DNA of 43,958 nt from Francisella sp. SYW-9 (GTDB lineage: Bacteria > Pseudomonadota > Gammaproteobacteria > Francisellales > Francisellaceae). This document shows, one piece after another, positions 1 through 8,547 of this stretch; within the stretch, counting starts at the first letter, position 1, and each line of letters begins with the position of its first letter. The notes under the pieces are model-generated. The model saw only the letters and a program-made list of their open reading frames with translations. It made no database searches and was not told where the DNA came from. Location of the stretch: NCBI RefSeq assembly GCF_008711465.1, contig NZ_VXKQ01000025.1, forward strand, positions 1 through 43,958, written 5' to 3'. The position numbers were made by a program, and so were the translations under genes.

Positions 1-28
1 ATCTAGGACAGCCCCTAAATAATTATTT

Positions 29-436
29 CTAAGATAAAACAAAGCTATCAGGAAGAAGTTTTTCTATATCTGTTTCTCTAATATCTGATTGATCTAAATT
101 TGATAAAATAATGGGGCAATCTTTAGACATTAGTTCAGCTATCACTTGACGACAAACTCCACAAGGAGTTGATGCTCTTGGAGTATCTGTCACAACAGCT
201 ATCATAGTGATATCATCTTTAGTGAAACCTTGACTATATGCACTAAATAATGCTGAACGTTCAGCGCAGTTTGATGGTCCATACGCACAATTTTCAATAT
301 TTGCACCTAAAATTATTTCACCATTTTTCATAAGTAAAGCAGATCCTACTTTGAAATTTGAATATGGAGCATACGCATTATGAAATGCTTCTATGGCTTT
401 TGAAACGAGTTTAAGTTTATCTTCTTGTTTAATCAT
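29..436 (-). CDS. cdd: Cytidine deaminase
   Basis: Deaminates cytidine and deoxycytidine to uridine and deoxyuridine in the cytoplasmic pyrimidine salvage pathway. The 135-residue protein has the small homotetrameric Cdd layout: the proton-shuttling C57-A-E59 motif and the second zinc site P91-C-G-V-C95, which supply the three zinc cysteines. A substrate-binding NIEN segment precedes them. I chose the ATG at 436 because it gives the usual family length. An in-frame TTG at 454 would add six residues but has no Shine-Dalgarno sequence; the ATG itself has only a weak AGATAG. It is divergent from miaE and has no operon partner inside the window. A 6-bp inverted repeat (490-503) lies just upstream. 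Confidence 0.95.
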   Translation of the reverse strand: MIKQEDKLKLVSKAIEAFHNAYAPYSNFKVGSALLMKNGEIILGANIENCAYGPSNCAERSALFSAYSQGFTKDDITMIAVVTDTPRASTPCGVCRQVIAELMSKDCPIILSNLDQSDIRETDIEKLLPDSFVLS

Positions 437-489
437 TTGTCTATCTTTTGCCAAAAAGGACGTTTAGTTTACACTATTTTTATTTAATA

Positions 490-503
490 TTACAAGATTG
501 TAA
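490..503. repeat. Short inverted repeat upstream of cdd
   Basis: TTACAA-GA-TTGTAA, with 6-bp perfect arms and a 2-bp centre. It lies about 54 bp upstream of the cdd ATG in the 269-bp gap between cdd and miaE. It could be an operator, but in DNA this AT-rich short palindromes occur by chance. Nothing else coding is visible in the gap. Confidence 0.3.
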
Positions 504-614
504 AGTTTATTTAGATGTTTGTTCATACGGCAATAAAGTTATTCTTTGAGTTTTAATCGATAATTTCAATTTGATAAATACATATAGTAACTATGTTTTT
601 ACTACAATATATCC

Positions 615-642
615 TTGTTAAATATTAGAGATACTTTAATAT
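615..642 (+). promoter_or_regulatory. Possible sigma-70 promoter for miaE
   Basis: TTGTTA (615-620), a 16-bp spacer, then TAATAT (637-642), upstream of miaE. A second -10-like TATAAT sits at 663-668 without a good -35. Either could serve; the call rests on consensus matching alone. Confidence 0.3.
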
Positions 643-705
643 AAAATCGCTATTTTTATGTATATAATATTTGGTATTTTCTTATACTAATATATAAATT
701 TATAA

Positions 706-1317
706 ATGACAAAAATTCAATATGCTAATTTTACGACAATAGAAAACTTCTTATTATGTGAAACTCCTGATCAGTGGGTTAAGAGTGCCTTAGATAATAT
801 TGAACTAATGCTTATAGATCATGCCCACTGTGAGATGAAGGCGGCTTCATCAGCGATGACATATATTTATAGACATCCTGATAAACATGATTTAGTAACA
901 AGAATGTCAAAGATAGCAAGGGAAGAGCTTGTGCACTTTGAACAAGTAATGCGCATTTTAAAAAGACGTAATATCCAATATAAAGCTATTTCAGCATCAA
1001 GGTATGCTAGTCAACTTATAAAAACAGCTCGTACGGATAAAGAAGGGCGATTTATAGATGCATTAATAATAGGGGCATATATTGAGGCTAGATCGTGTGA
1101 AAGATTTGCAAAAATCGCACCATTTCTAGATCAAGATTTACAAAAGTTTTATAATGGTTTATTAGAGTCTGAAAAAAGGCATTTTACTATTTATCTGACT
1201 TTTGCTGAGAAATACTCATCAAAAGATATTGGTAAAGATATAAAAAGAATAGGTGAGATAGAAAAAGAACTTATATTATCTTCAGATAATGAATTTCGTT
1301 TTCACAGCGGTATCTGA
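706..1317 (+). CDS. miaE: tRNA-(ms2io6A37) hydroxylase MiaE
   Basis: Oxygen-dependent diiron monooxygenase that hydroxylates the isopentenyl group of 2-methylthio-N6-isopentenyladenosine at position 37 of tRNAs reading UNN codons. The 203-residue protein matches the family length and carries ferritin-like helices with the diiron ligands: E43 in DHAHCEMKAA, E73/E74 and H77 in EELVH, E127 in AYIEARS, and E154-S-E156 with H159 in ESEKRH. No clear Shine-Dalgarno sequence precedes the ATG, yet the N-terminus aligns with the family. The end overlaps, tail to tail, the ancestral reading frame of the neighbouring C45 hydrolase (to 1302). Confidence 0.95.
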   Translation: MTKIQYANFTTIENFLLCETPDQWVKSALDNIELMLIDHAHCEMKAASSAMTYIYRHPDKHDLVTRMSKIAREELVHFEQVMRILKRRNIQYKAISASRYASQLIKTARTDKEGRFIDALIIGAYIEARSCERFAKIAPFLDQDLQKFYNGLLESEKRHFTIYLTFAEKYSSKDIGKDIKRIGEIEKELILSSDNEFRFHSGI

Positions 1318-1383
1318 AATATATCTTTAAAGGAAACCTCTCGCCAGCCTTTATTATCTTTTAAATTCAGATATAAATTTTTT
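1302..1383 (-). pseudogene. Detached C-terminal tail of the C45 hydrolase (frame shifted by one base)
   Basis: In the frame that continues past the stop at 1367, the minus strand encodes NLYLNLKDNKGWREVS followed by FKDIFQIPL and TGA at 1304-1302. This matches the place where C45 and bile-salt-hydrolase relatives continue with a KKxYL...W... ending. The only block is the A6 tract (minus strand, 1383-1378), where seven As would join the frames. The tail overlaps the last 16 bases of miaE, which converges on it. Confidence 0.6.
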
Positions 1384-2455
1384 GCTTTAGTATATCATAG
1401 ATTATCTGATAAATAGTATATGGATTTTTAGCACCACCACTTTCTATGTCTGTATCCATTATTTTTTTGGCTGTAGGAATATCAATACTTTGATAGTTAT
1501 CTATAAGTCTTGTAAGGTTTTCTTTTCTTATAATACTTGATCCCATAGTTTTCATATTTGGACTTGGTACTAAGTCACCCCATTTAGTACTAAGAAAGTT
1601 ATTTGTAACTACAAAATTCGAGTTTGGTTGTATATTATCTTTTCTATGTCCATTAGTTGAAGAGTATTCATAGGAGACTGCCTTGTTATTATCTCCAGCA
1701 CTAATTATTAATGAGAAGTCTGATTGAGTAGCTTTTAGCTTATTATCTAGCTGCTGTATATTTTTAGAAGTTCTTAACATATTAAGCATCTGTATTAGCA
1801 TAGTTTCTCTGTTTGTATTTACTGAAGAACCACCAGATAAGAAACCATTATTTAATTCTATAAAAACTCCTTTGTTATTTAAACAAGAAGGGCAATATAG
1901 TTGGCCTGGCATAGCTATAATAGCTACAGGATAGCCTTTACTAAAGTTAAAAGTTGAAATACTTAAAAATTTACTTATTTTATTAAATGGCTTTGAGTAG
2001 TCATAATTTCTAAGAATTATTCTACTATCTGAATAACTATTTTTTTGTGAAATAGATGCAAATGCACAGCCACTTTTTAATTTTGGCTTAGCTGCTTTGA
2101 TAGCGATAAGTGTTTCCATACCATTAAGTACTATCTCGTCATTTAAACTTATTTTAGCTCCTCTAGCAGTTCCTTTAAGTATGGATTTATAACTATTAGG
2201 AAATCTTTTATAAAGCTCATTTGCTTGTTTAAGCAAATCGTTATAAGTTAGTCCTTTTTGTTTTATATAATAGTCTTCAATAATTTTTAAAGACTTTAAC
2301 ATCTGTGGACGCATTTGTTGGCCATATTCTCTTCCCATTTCATAACTAGAACCTTTTAAAATATTAATAGGTATACCATTAACTATTTTCTGCTCAGCAA
2401 TTAGTGAACTAGGAATGATTAGAATAAGTAATAAGAGGTTTTTAATAATTTTCAT
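1367..2455 (-). CDS. Secreted C45/acyltransferase-like Ntn hydrolase, C-terminally frameshifted
   Basis: Belongs to the Ntn-hydrolase group that includes peptidase family C45 (isopenicillin-N acyltransferase-like) and bile-salt-hydrolase relatives. These use an N-terminal cysteine exposed by self-cleavage to hydrolyse amide bonds; the substrate here is unknown. Residues 1-20 form a signal peptide (cleavage near SLIA-EQ), so it is probably periplasmic. The likely nucleophile is C130 in KSGCAF, followed by the characteristic RNYDYS. The frame stops at 1367, directly after LKQKIYI. Restoring one T to the six-T run at 1378-1383 (plus strand) would continue it to a stop at 1302, adding a Gly-Trp-containing tail typical of these enzymes. 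The copy may therefore be damaged or phase-variable. It is the last gene of the minus-strand run, 18 bp after the TRIC gene. Confidence 0.75.
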   Translation of the reverse strand: MKIIKNLLLLILIIPSSLIAEQKIVNGIPINILKGSSYEMGREYGQQMRPQMLKSLKIIEDYYIKQKGLTYNDLLKQANELYKRFPNSYKSILKGTARGAKISLNDEIVLNGMETLIAIKAAKPKLKSGCAFASISQKNSYSDSRIILRNYDYSKPFNKISKFLSISTFNFSKGYPVAIIAMPGQLYCPSCLNNKGVFIELNNGFLSGGSSVNTNRETMLIQMLNMLRTSKNIQQLDNKLKATQSDFSLIISAGDNNKAVSYEYSSTNGHRKDNIQPNSNFVVTNNFLSTKWGDLVPSPNMKTMGSSIIRKENLTRLIDNYQSIDIPTAKKIMDTDIESGGAKNPYTIYQIIYDILKQKIYI

Positions 2456-2473
2456 AATTTATTTATATTTACT

Positions 2474-3124
2474 TTAAATAATAGGTAGTTTCCATTTATA
2501 AACTATAGACATAATCCTTGTAGTTAAACCTATACCTATTATGATTGCGGCACTTAGATATAAGTTTATATTTAGATATATAAAAATAATATTCATTCCA
2601 CCAACTATTCCTGCTACTGAGGCATATAATTCAGATGTAAATGCAACTGGAATATCATTACAAATCATATCTCGCATAATACCTCCAGCTACACCGTTAA
2701 GAATCGCAATGACGATACCAACGATAAATACGCTAACAAAATGCATTTCAAAAACAGTAGTACATATATGATAGGCTATACTACTACCAATATATGCAAA
2801 GGCGATAAGACCTATTGAGTCAAGTATCAAAAATATCTTATAAAATTTATTTACATATTTCTGAGTAAAAATAGCAATGACTGAAAAAAATAGGCAAATG
2901 ACTATGTAATGAGGGTGTAAGATAATTGTTACTGGTAAATTACCTAATAGCACATCTCTTACGACACCGCCACCAAGAGCCGTTGTTAGGGCAATAGCAA
3001 CAACACCAAAAGCATCCATATTTCTTCTTGAAGAGGATATAACTCCAGTCATACTTTCTGCAATTATTCCTAAGAGAAACATTATAGTAAAAATAAAAGG
3101 CCCCGTAATGCCAATATGGTACAT
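2474..3124 (-). CDS. TRIC/UPF0126-family membrane channel protein
   Basis: A 216-residue inner-membrane protein with about seven hydrophobic segments arranged as two repeats. Each repeat contains the family hallmark: GGGVVRDVLLG (near residues 50-60) and GGIMRDM (near 147-153). Prokaryotic TRIC proteins are homotrimeric monovalent-cation channels. YadS and YicG of E. coli are related, and their physiological role is unsettled. The gene starts 53 bp after rsmD and ends 18 bp before the C45 hydrolase, so it may share their transcript. Length and topology are normal. Confidence 0.85.
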   Translation of the reverse strand: MYHIGITGPFIFTIMFLLGIIAESMTGVISSSRRNMDAFGVVAIALTTALGGGVVRDVLLGNLPVTIILHPHYIVICLFFSVIAIFTQKYVNKFYKIFLILDSIGLIAFAYIGSSIAYHICTTVFEMHFVSVFIVGIVIAILNGVAGGIMRDMICNDIPVAFTSELYASVAGIVGGMNIIFIYLNINLYLSAAIIIGIGLTTRIMSIVYKWKLPII

Positions 3125-3177
3125 TACTATCTCCTATAGCTTATTGATGGCTATATTTTAGATATTATTTTTTAAAA

Positions 3178-3735
3178 TTAAATCTTTTTTATGACTAGTT
3201 TTGCACAAATATTAGAAGTACTCTTTTCTTTTGAAATTTCAAAGCCATCTAAAGAGTATTTTGCATTCTTTTCGGTTTCTATATATATGATGGAATCTTT
3301 AGGTATATGTTTGTTTTCCAGTATGGAGCTTAGTGCTTTAGGAACTATATTTTTATTAAAAGGAGGATCAAGAAATATAATTGTCTGAAAGCCTTGTGTG
3401 TCTAATTTTATTAATGCTTTTATACTATCTGTTTTAGATATTTCAAAGTTCGATATATCAAGAGTTTTTAGATTATCTTTAATTTGCTGTAAAGCTTTGA
3501 AGTTAAGTTCATAAAATATAGCTTTCGTAGCACCTCGAGATAAGCTCTCGATACCTAAACTACCACTACCTGCAAAAGCGTCAATACAGATGCTATCGTG
3601 TATATAAGGAGCTAGCCAGTTGAATATAGTTTCTTTGAGTTGATCAGAAGTAGGGCGTAAACCATTTATGTTAGGGAATTTAAGTCTGCGGTTTTTATAT
3701 TTTCCAGAAATTACACGAATAGTGTTTGTCTTCAC
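3178..3735 (-). CDS. rsmD: 16S rRNA (guanine966-N2)-methyltransferase RsmD
   Basis: S-adenosylmethionine-dependent methylation of G966 in 16S rRNA during 30S assembly. The 185-residue protein has the N-terminal RVISGKYKNRRL segment, SAM-binding motif I D52-A-F-A-G-S-G-S-L-G61 and catalytic D123-P-P-F126. It begins at GTG 3735, two bases after the stop of the upstream M16 gene. The Shine-Dalgarno sequence GGAG lies inside that gene about ten bases upstream, so translation is probably coupled. Confidence 0.95.
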   Translation of the reverse strand: MKTNTIRVISGKYKNRRLKFPNINGLRPTSDQLKETIFNWLAPYIHDSICIDAFAGSGSLGIESLSRGATKAIFYELNFKALQQIKDNLKTLDISNFEISKTDSIKALIKLDTQGFQTIIFLDPPFNKNIVPKALSSILENKHIPKDSIIYIETEKNAKYSLDGFEISKEKSTSNICAKLVIKKI

Positions 3736-3737
3736 TG

Positions 3738-4958
3738 TTAAACATCTCCAACCATTACAGTTATAAATTTATTTTGTTGAATTTTTAGGAATGAGTTATG
3801 TATTTGATTAGCAGTTACGTTATTGATGTTTTCAACATAAGTGTCAAAGAAGTCGATGGAGAGATCTTTATTTGCTATAGAGGATAGCATATTCAGCTTT
3901 GAGCTATTTTTTACAGAGCTAAGTAGATGAGTGCCTTCAATATGTTTTTTAGAGTTTTCTAAAGTTTTATCGTCTAACATACTTCTAATGAAGCTATTAT
4001 AAACATCATTTATGGTCTCTAGTGCGAGTTTAGGATTACTAGTTTGAGCTGATATTACAAAGCTACCATAATCAGGGTTAAGATTTGCATTACTACCAAT
4101 ATTATAAACTAGTCCAAGCTCTTCACGCACTTTGTTAAATAGTAGTGAGTTTAAGCCACCACCACCAAGTATTTCATTACCAAGCTTTAGTGGAAAATAT
4201 AAAGGATCACTTATATTTAGTAATAGTTGATGTCCCATTAATATAGATGTTTGTTTACTATCAAAAGTTTTTTTAATAATTTTTGTATCATTTGTTTTTT
4301 GCTCAAATGTTAGAGTATTTTTAACACCTTTAGGTAAAGAGTTTAGAATTTGTTGAGAAATTTCTTTTGCTTGATCTGACTCAATAGCTCCAACAATACA
4401 GATATTAGAATTATTTGCACAAATGTATTTGTTAAAGAACTCTTTTATATCTTCGATACTTATATTCTTAACACTATCTTCATAGCCAATAACAGGGTGA
4501 CTATAAGGATTATTAGCAAAAATATTTCTTGAGAACTCCAAAGATGATAGATAATTAGGTTGTTGGTTTAGGTAGTTAATATGAGTCAAGGTCTGGATCT
4601 TTTCTCTATTGAGTATGCTTTGATCAAAATCAGGAATTGTAAATATTTCATTAAGAGTCTTGATAGTTTTTTTAATAATCTCACTATCATTTAGTAAGCG
4701 AATTTTAATATTAAAAAATTCTTTAGTAGTCTCGGCATGTATTGATACGCCAATGTCAGTGATCTTATTTATTAGTTTTTGTTCACTAGAGCTCTGTGTC
4801 TTAGTTGCAAACATGCTTACAGCAAGATCAGCTAGACCATTTAAATTACCATCAAATGCAGAACCAGCTCTAAAGTTTAGCTGTATATCTAGCATTGGTA
4901 GACTTTGTGATTCTTGAAAATATATTGGTGTGTTATCTATATTAAATTTTTGGATCAT
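3738..4958 (-). CDS. M16-family peptidase-like protein, non-catalytic partner
   Basis: A two-domain pitrilysin-like protein of 406 residues. The inverted zinc motif HxxEH expected near residues 43-47 is replaced by GLADLAVSMF, so this subunit cannot bind catalytic zinc. Its C-terminal domain keeps the conserved Arg/Tyr pair (VREELGLVYN, near residues 277-285), which in heterodimeric bacterial M16 enzymes contacts substrate for the active partner. The active subunit is encoded 3 bp upstream. No signal peptide is evident. By inference the two form a clamshell heterodimer; substrates are unknown. Confidence 0.88.
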   Translation of the reverse strand: MIQKFNIDNTPIYFQESQSLPMLDIQLNFRAGSAFDGNLNGLADLAVSMFATKTQSSSEQKLINKITDIGVSIHAETTKEFFNIKIRLLNDSEIIKKTIKTLNEIFTIPDFDQSILNREKIQTLTHINYLNQQPNYLSSLEFSRNIFANNPYSHPVIGYEDSVKNISIEDIKEFFNKYICANNSNICIVGAIESDQAKEISQQILNSLPKGVKNTLTFEQKTNDTKIIKKTFDSKQTSILMGHQLLLNISDPLYFPLKLGNEILGGGGLNSLLFNKVREELGLVYNIGSNANLNPDYGSFVISAQTSNPKLALETINDVYNSFIRSMLDDKTLENSKKHIEGTHLLSSVKNSSKLNMLSSIANKDLSIDFFDTYVENINNVTANQIHNSFLKIQQNKFITVMVGDV

Positions 4959-4961
4959 TGT

Positions 4962-6215
4962 TTAATCTCTTAGTAAGTGTAAGGATGTAAGGTTTTCTTT
5001 GTTAAAATATTTATCAAGAACGCGATTTACATCTTGAACAGTCACATCATAAAGCTTTTCTAAATATTTATAGTAATCAACATCAAGGTTAATGCTAGCC
5101 AGTGAACCAATAAGATTTGCTTGGGTTTCTAATGAGTCCATAGCAAAAACTTTATCTGCTTTAATAGTTACTTTAGCTCGATTTAGTTGATCTTGAGAAA
5201 TACCTGTTGTTTTTAAATGGTCTATCGCTTTTTCTATCTCTTCTTGGATATTTTCTAAATCTTGATCATGATTAGCTATCGCTGTGATAATAAATATATC
5301 TTCACCTTTAATAAACGGTGAATATTCACTATCGATATGACAACATAGGTTTTCTTCACGTACTAGTTTTTGTTGTAATATTGAAGCATCAGCACTACCA
5401 ATAATATTATTTAAAACCATAAGTGCAAAAGGATCATTTTTCTCATAATCAGTAGTTAGAGAAGGGGTTATATAACCTAATATTGCAGCATCAGTATCAT
5501 TCGGGGATTTTTTAATCTGAGAATGTCTATAGCCAAAGTTTATTAAGCTAGACTCTTTACAATAGCTCTTAAGGTTTGATTTAGCAATACTACCAAAATA
5601 GTCTTTTGCCATTGCAATGGCAGATTTTTCATCGATATCACCAACTAATACAATACTTGAATTGTTTGGAGCATAATGTTGTTGATACCAATCTTTGAGA
5701 TTACTAAGTGTATACTTTTCTATGTCTTCTCGCCAACCAATAATAGGTGTATGACGTGAGTTACTTTGATAAGCAAGTTTCATGAATTGTTCAAAAGCAT
5801 AACTAAAAGCTTTATCATCAACACGTAAGTTACGCTCTTCTAAAACTACTTTTCTTTCTGGGGTAAACTCATTCTCATCAAATAATAAGTTTGCCATGCG
5901 TGAAGATTCTATAGATAAACTAAGCTCAAGATTTTTTTTATGCCAAAACTGATAGTAAGCTGTATAGTCAAAGCTTGTAAAAGCATTTTGAAGACCACCG
6001 TTATTTTCTACAATGCTGTTTAAATCATCCTTTGAGTATTTATCAGTGCCTTTAAACATCATATGTTCTAGCATATGTGAAATACCTGTAAGCTTTTGAG
6101 GCTCATATGTAGAGCCGACTTTGTACCATATTTGTGATAGAACTACTGGAGCTCGGGAATCTTTTTTTATATATATATTTAGATTATTATCTAGTGAGTA
6201 TTTTGATATGTTCAT
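4962..6215 (-). CDS. M16-family zinc metallopeptidase, catalytic subunit
   Basis: The 417-residue protein carries the full inverted zinc site: H47-M-L-E50-H51 and, 76 residues on, E127 in VVLEERN. That is the classic HxxEH-x(75)-E spacing of pitrilysin, insulinase and mitochondrial processing peptidase. Two alpha/beta M16 domains are apparent. No secretion signal is seen, so it is probably cytoplasmic and acts on oligopeptides. It sits between lptG (7-bp gap) and its inactive partner (3-bp gap), consistent with one transcript and equimolar subunits. A functional link with LPS export is not implied by the family. Confidence 0.92.
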   Translation of the reverse strand: MNISKYSLDNNLNIYIKKDSRAPVVLSQIWYKVGSTYEPQKLTGISHMLEHMMFKGTDKYSKDDLNSIVENNGGLQNAFTSFDYTAYYQFWHKKNLELSLSIESSRMANLLFDENEFTPERKVVLEERNLRVDDKAFSYAFEQFMKLAYQSNSRHTPIIGWREDIEKYTLSNLKDWYQQHYAPNNSSIVLVGDIDEKSAIAMAKDYFGSIAKSNLKSYCKESSLINFGYRHSQIKKSPNDTDAAILGYITPSLTTDYEKNDPFALMVLNNIIGSADASILQQKLVREENLCCHIDSEYSPFIKGEDIFIITAIANHDQDLENIQEEIEKAIDHLKTTGISQDQLNRAKVTIKADKVFAMDSLETQANLIGSLASINLDVDYYKYLEKLYDVTVQDVNRVLDKYFNKENLTSLHLLRD

Positions 6216-6222
6216 ATGTTAA

Positions 6223-7290
6223 TTAAGTTTCTTTTGACTTTATAAATAGGTAAATTAGTAATATTAAAGCTACCGCTGTTGGACCTGCCGCTCCAAATAT
6301 TGGAGGGATATGCATTATTAAAGCAATAGGACCAAAAATCTGGTTAATAATAAAAAATGCAAAACCAAAGAATGCTCCGAGGATTAGTTTAATTATTAAA
6401 GTTGATGACCTTGTTGATCCGATACTTAAAGGTACTGATAAGAGTATTAAAACCATTAAAGATATTGGTTGGAATATTTCTTGCCAAAATTTTAAAGCTA
6501 TTGCTGTATCATTAGTTTGACCTCTAGCAAACATATACTTACTTAATTGGTTAAAGTTTAAATAGTTATCATCATTAATAGTAATAACCTGGGCAACAGA
6601 TATTGGGATAGGATTAGACCAGTTTGTTTGGTTAATACCACTTTCAACTTTAATATGCTTTTGTTCATCTTTAGTAGGGAAAGTAACTGTGCTTATGTTA
6701 TATACATTTGCTACGTTATCATTTGTATATTTCGCTGATTGTGCGAAACGTATTTGCTTAACTTTATTATCTTCTACAATAAATTTCCTAATACCAAAGG
6801 CTGTTTTTGCTTTTGGATCAATATTTGTAATATTCATTAAACCATCTTTATTTTTAAACCACAGATCATATGTATTGTATGCAACAGTATTTGTATCTGA
6901 TATTTTTTGAAGTACAGGTGCTATGTAGCCACCAAAAACCATAGTAACTAAAGAACCAATTATACCAACTAACACTACTCCTTTAGCTATTTGAAATGTT
7001 GAACGTCCTGATGCTCTAAGAATAATTATCTCAGAGTGGTTAGCAAGTAAACTAAGTCCCATAAGAGCACCAACCATAGCACATGCAGGAAGTAGAGTAT
7101 AAAGTATTCCAGGTAGCTGATAAAATGTGTTGATAATTAGTTCAATATTACTTGCATTACTGTTGTTATTACTTACTTGAGCAAGATAGGTAAAGATGAA
7201 AAAAAGAATACAAAATATTATCGTAACTATTAGAAAGCTACTAAATACAGTTTTAAAAATATAACGGTCTATACGATTTAATAACATCAT
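6223..7290 (-). CDS. lptG: LPS export ABC transporter permease LptG
   Basis: One of the two permeases of the LptB2FG complex, which extracts LPS from the inner membrane and pushes it onto the LptC-LptA bridge. The 355-residue protein shows the family topology: membrane helices near residues 14-35, 60-80 and 98-120, a periplasmic beta-jellyroll, then three C-terminal helices ending FIKSKET. The ATG follows the lptF stop with no gap, and the Shine-Dalgarno AGGAAAGGG lies in the last lptF codons, indicating coupling. LptF/LptG assignment rests on order and on the start MMLLNRIDRYI. Confidence 0.92.
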   Translation of the reverse strand: MMLLNRIDRYIFKTVFSSFLIVTIIFCILFFIFTYLAQVSNNNSNASNIELIINTFYQLPGILYTLLPACAMVGALMGLSLLANHSEIIILRASGRSTFQIAKGVVLVGIIGSLVTMVFGGYIAPVLQKISDTNTVAYNTYDLWFKNKDGLMNITNIDPKAKTAFGIRKFIVEDNKVKQIRFAQSAKYTNDNVANVYNISTVTFPTKDEQKHIKVESGINQTNWSNPIPISVAQVITINDDNYLNFNQLSKYMFARGQTNDTAIALKFWQEIFQPISLMVLILLSVPLSIGSTRSSTLIIKLILGAFFGFAFFIINQIFGPIALIMHIPPIFGAAGPTAVALILLIYLFIKSKET

Positions 7291-8376
7291 TTACCCTTTC
7301 CTAGACGATCCGTTTTGTTTTCTAATAGCCCTAACAGCAAATATTATAAATACTATATGAGGTAGCCATACTCCTATCCATACAGGTATTGATCCATTGG
7401 TCATACAGGTATTAATAAACATATTTGTACATAGGTATATAGCTAGTACAATAACAGCTGGTAATAACTTCGCATATTTATTTTGTCTTGGTCTTAAACG
7501 ACAAAGAGCAAGAGCAATTAAGGATGCTACAAGTACAGATAAAGAATTATTTATGCGAGAGAAAAACTCTCCTTTACATGCTGTTGCAAGCTTTGAATCT
7601 TTATTATCAAAATTCTCTATTAAAGAGTGCATATAATACCTATCAACTCTTTGGTGGTTGAAGTCTCTAATAGTATTGTCATAAATCGTATATATAGCTT
7701 TATCAGCTTTGCCATAACTAGATTCAAAATTCTGAGGATCTCGTGTGTAGATATTTACATTTTTAAAATCTACATAAGCAGCTTTGCTATTTGAATCAAT
7801 TTCAGCGTTTGGTGCGGTAATGACCTTGTATTCACTTTCTTTTGGATCTTTCTGATATAAGAATACGTTATGAAGGTTATTACCTGATTTATCCTTTATG
7901 TATAGTACTCGACCACCTGGAATTTTTATGATTTTATCATCAGTAACAGAAGACAATAATGCTTGTGCTGATAAGGATGTTTGATATATATCTGATGTTT
8001 GCTTTGAAAGAGGAGTAAGATACATGGTTGTAATAAGTGTTATTATAGTTAAAACAACAGCAGGTTTAAGAGTATTTTTAACTATTTCCATCCATGTTAC
8101 ACCTCCAGCAAGAGTTACAAACATTTCATTATTTGAAAAGTATTTACCAAAACAAATAATAATTGCTAGAAACATTGCGATTGGAGCTATTAGACTTACG
8201 TTTTCTGGGAGGGTTAAAATAACAAACTTTATTATTGAATCAATCCCTAGTCCTCTTGCGTAAGCTTCATGAAAAAGCCTAATAAGAAGATTGGCAGATA
8301 CTATAGATATTATGAATAAAGTTATAGATGTAAACGTATTAACTATATCTTTATTGTAGTACTTTTCTAGAATCAA
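7291..8376 (-). CDS. lptF: LPS export ABC transporter permease LptF
   Basis: Partner permease of LptG in the LptB2FGC transporter. The 361-residue protein has three N-terminal and three C-terminal membrane helices flanking a periplasmic jellyroll domain (about residues 125-260), and the N-terminal MILEKYYNKDIVNTF pattern of LptF. Translation appears to begin at TTG 8376, preceded only by weak purines. It is divergent from pepA, the same arrangement as in E. coli. It heads the minus-strand run lptF-lptG-M16-M16-rsmD with gaps of 0-7 bp, and probably the TRIC and C45 genes too. Confidence 0.93.
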   Translation of the reverse strand: MILEKYYNKDIVNTFTSITLFIISIVSANLLIRLFHEAYARGLGIDSIIKFVILTLPENVSLIAPIAMFLAIIICFGKYFSNNEMFVTLAGGVTWMEIVKNTLKPAVVLTIITLITTMYLTPLSKQTSDIYQTSLSAQALLSSVTDDKIIKIPGGRVLYIKDKSGNNLHNVFLYQKDPKESEYKVITAPNAEIDSNSKAAYVDFKNVNIYTRDPQNFESSYGKADKAIYTIYDNTIRDFNHQRVDRYYMHSLIENFDNKDSKLATACKGEFFSRINNSLSVLVASLIALALCRLRPRQNKYAKLLPAVIVLAIYLCTNMFINTCMTNGSIPVWIGVWLPHIVFIIFAVRAIRKQNGSSRKG

Positions 8377-8411
8377 GGTTGGCTCTATATTATAATAAAA
8401 AATTAAACTAA

Positions 8412-8441
8412 CACTAATTTTATATTTTTTATAATCAAAAG
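8412..8441 (-). promoter_or_regulatory. Possible lptF operon promoter
   Basis: Reading the minus strand, CTGACT is followed after 17 bp by TAAAAT, within the 171-bp lptF-pepA divergent region. This would give a leader of a few tens of bases before the TTG start of lptF. Assigned by consensus only. Confidence 0.3.
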
Positions 8442-8494
8442 TCAGTAGTTAACAATTGGCTGCGCTAAATTTTAATGTTTTAGTTATGCTTTTT

Positions 8495-8503
8495 TGTTAT
8501 TAT
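8495..8503 (+). promoter_or_regulatory. Possible extended -10 promoter of pepA
   Basis: TGTTATTAT (TG, one base, TATTAT) about 45 bp upstream of the pepA ATG, with no good -35. The Shine-Dalgarno CGGAG lies at 8537-8541, 6 bp before the ATG. Confidence 0.35.
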
Positions 8504-8547
8504 ATTTTTAAAATTTGTTCTAAAAAAAATCAATAAACGGAGCGTAA

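Noticed and set aside
455-705. A possible small gene or RNA in the cdd-miaE gap
   Set aside because: Only AT-rich sequence with one short inverted repeat and promoter-like hexamers; no frame with a ribosome-binding site and no stable structure.
3738-4958. The zinc-site-less M16 gene as a decaying pseudogene
   Set aside because: It is full length with an intact frame, keeps the Arg/Tyr pair and is tightly coupled to the catalytic subunit, as in known heterodimeric M16 enzymes.
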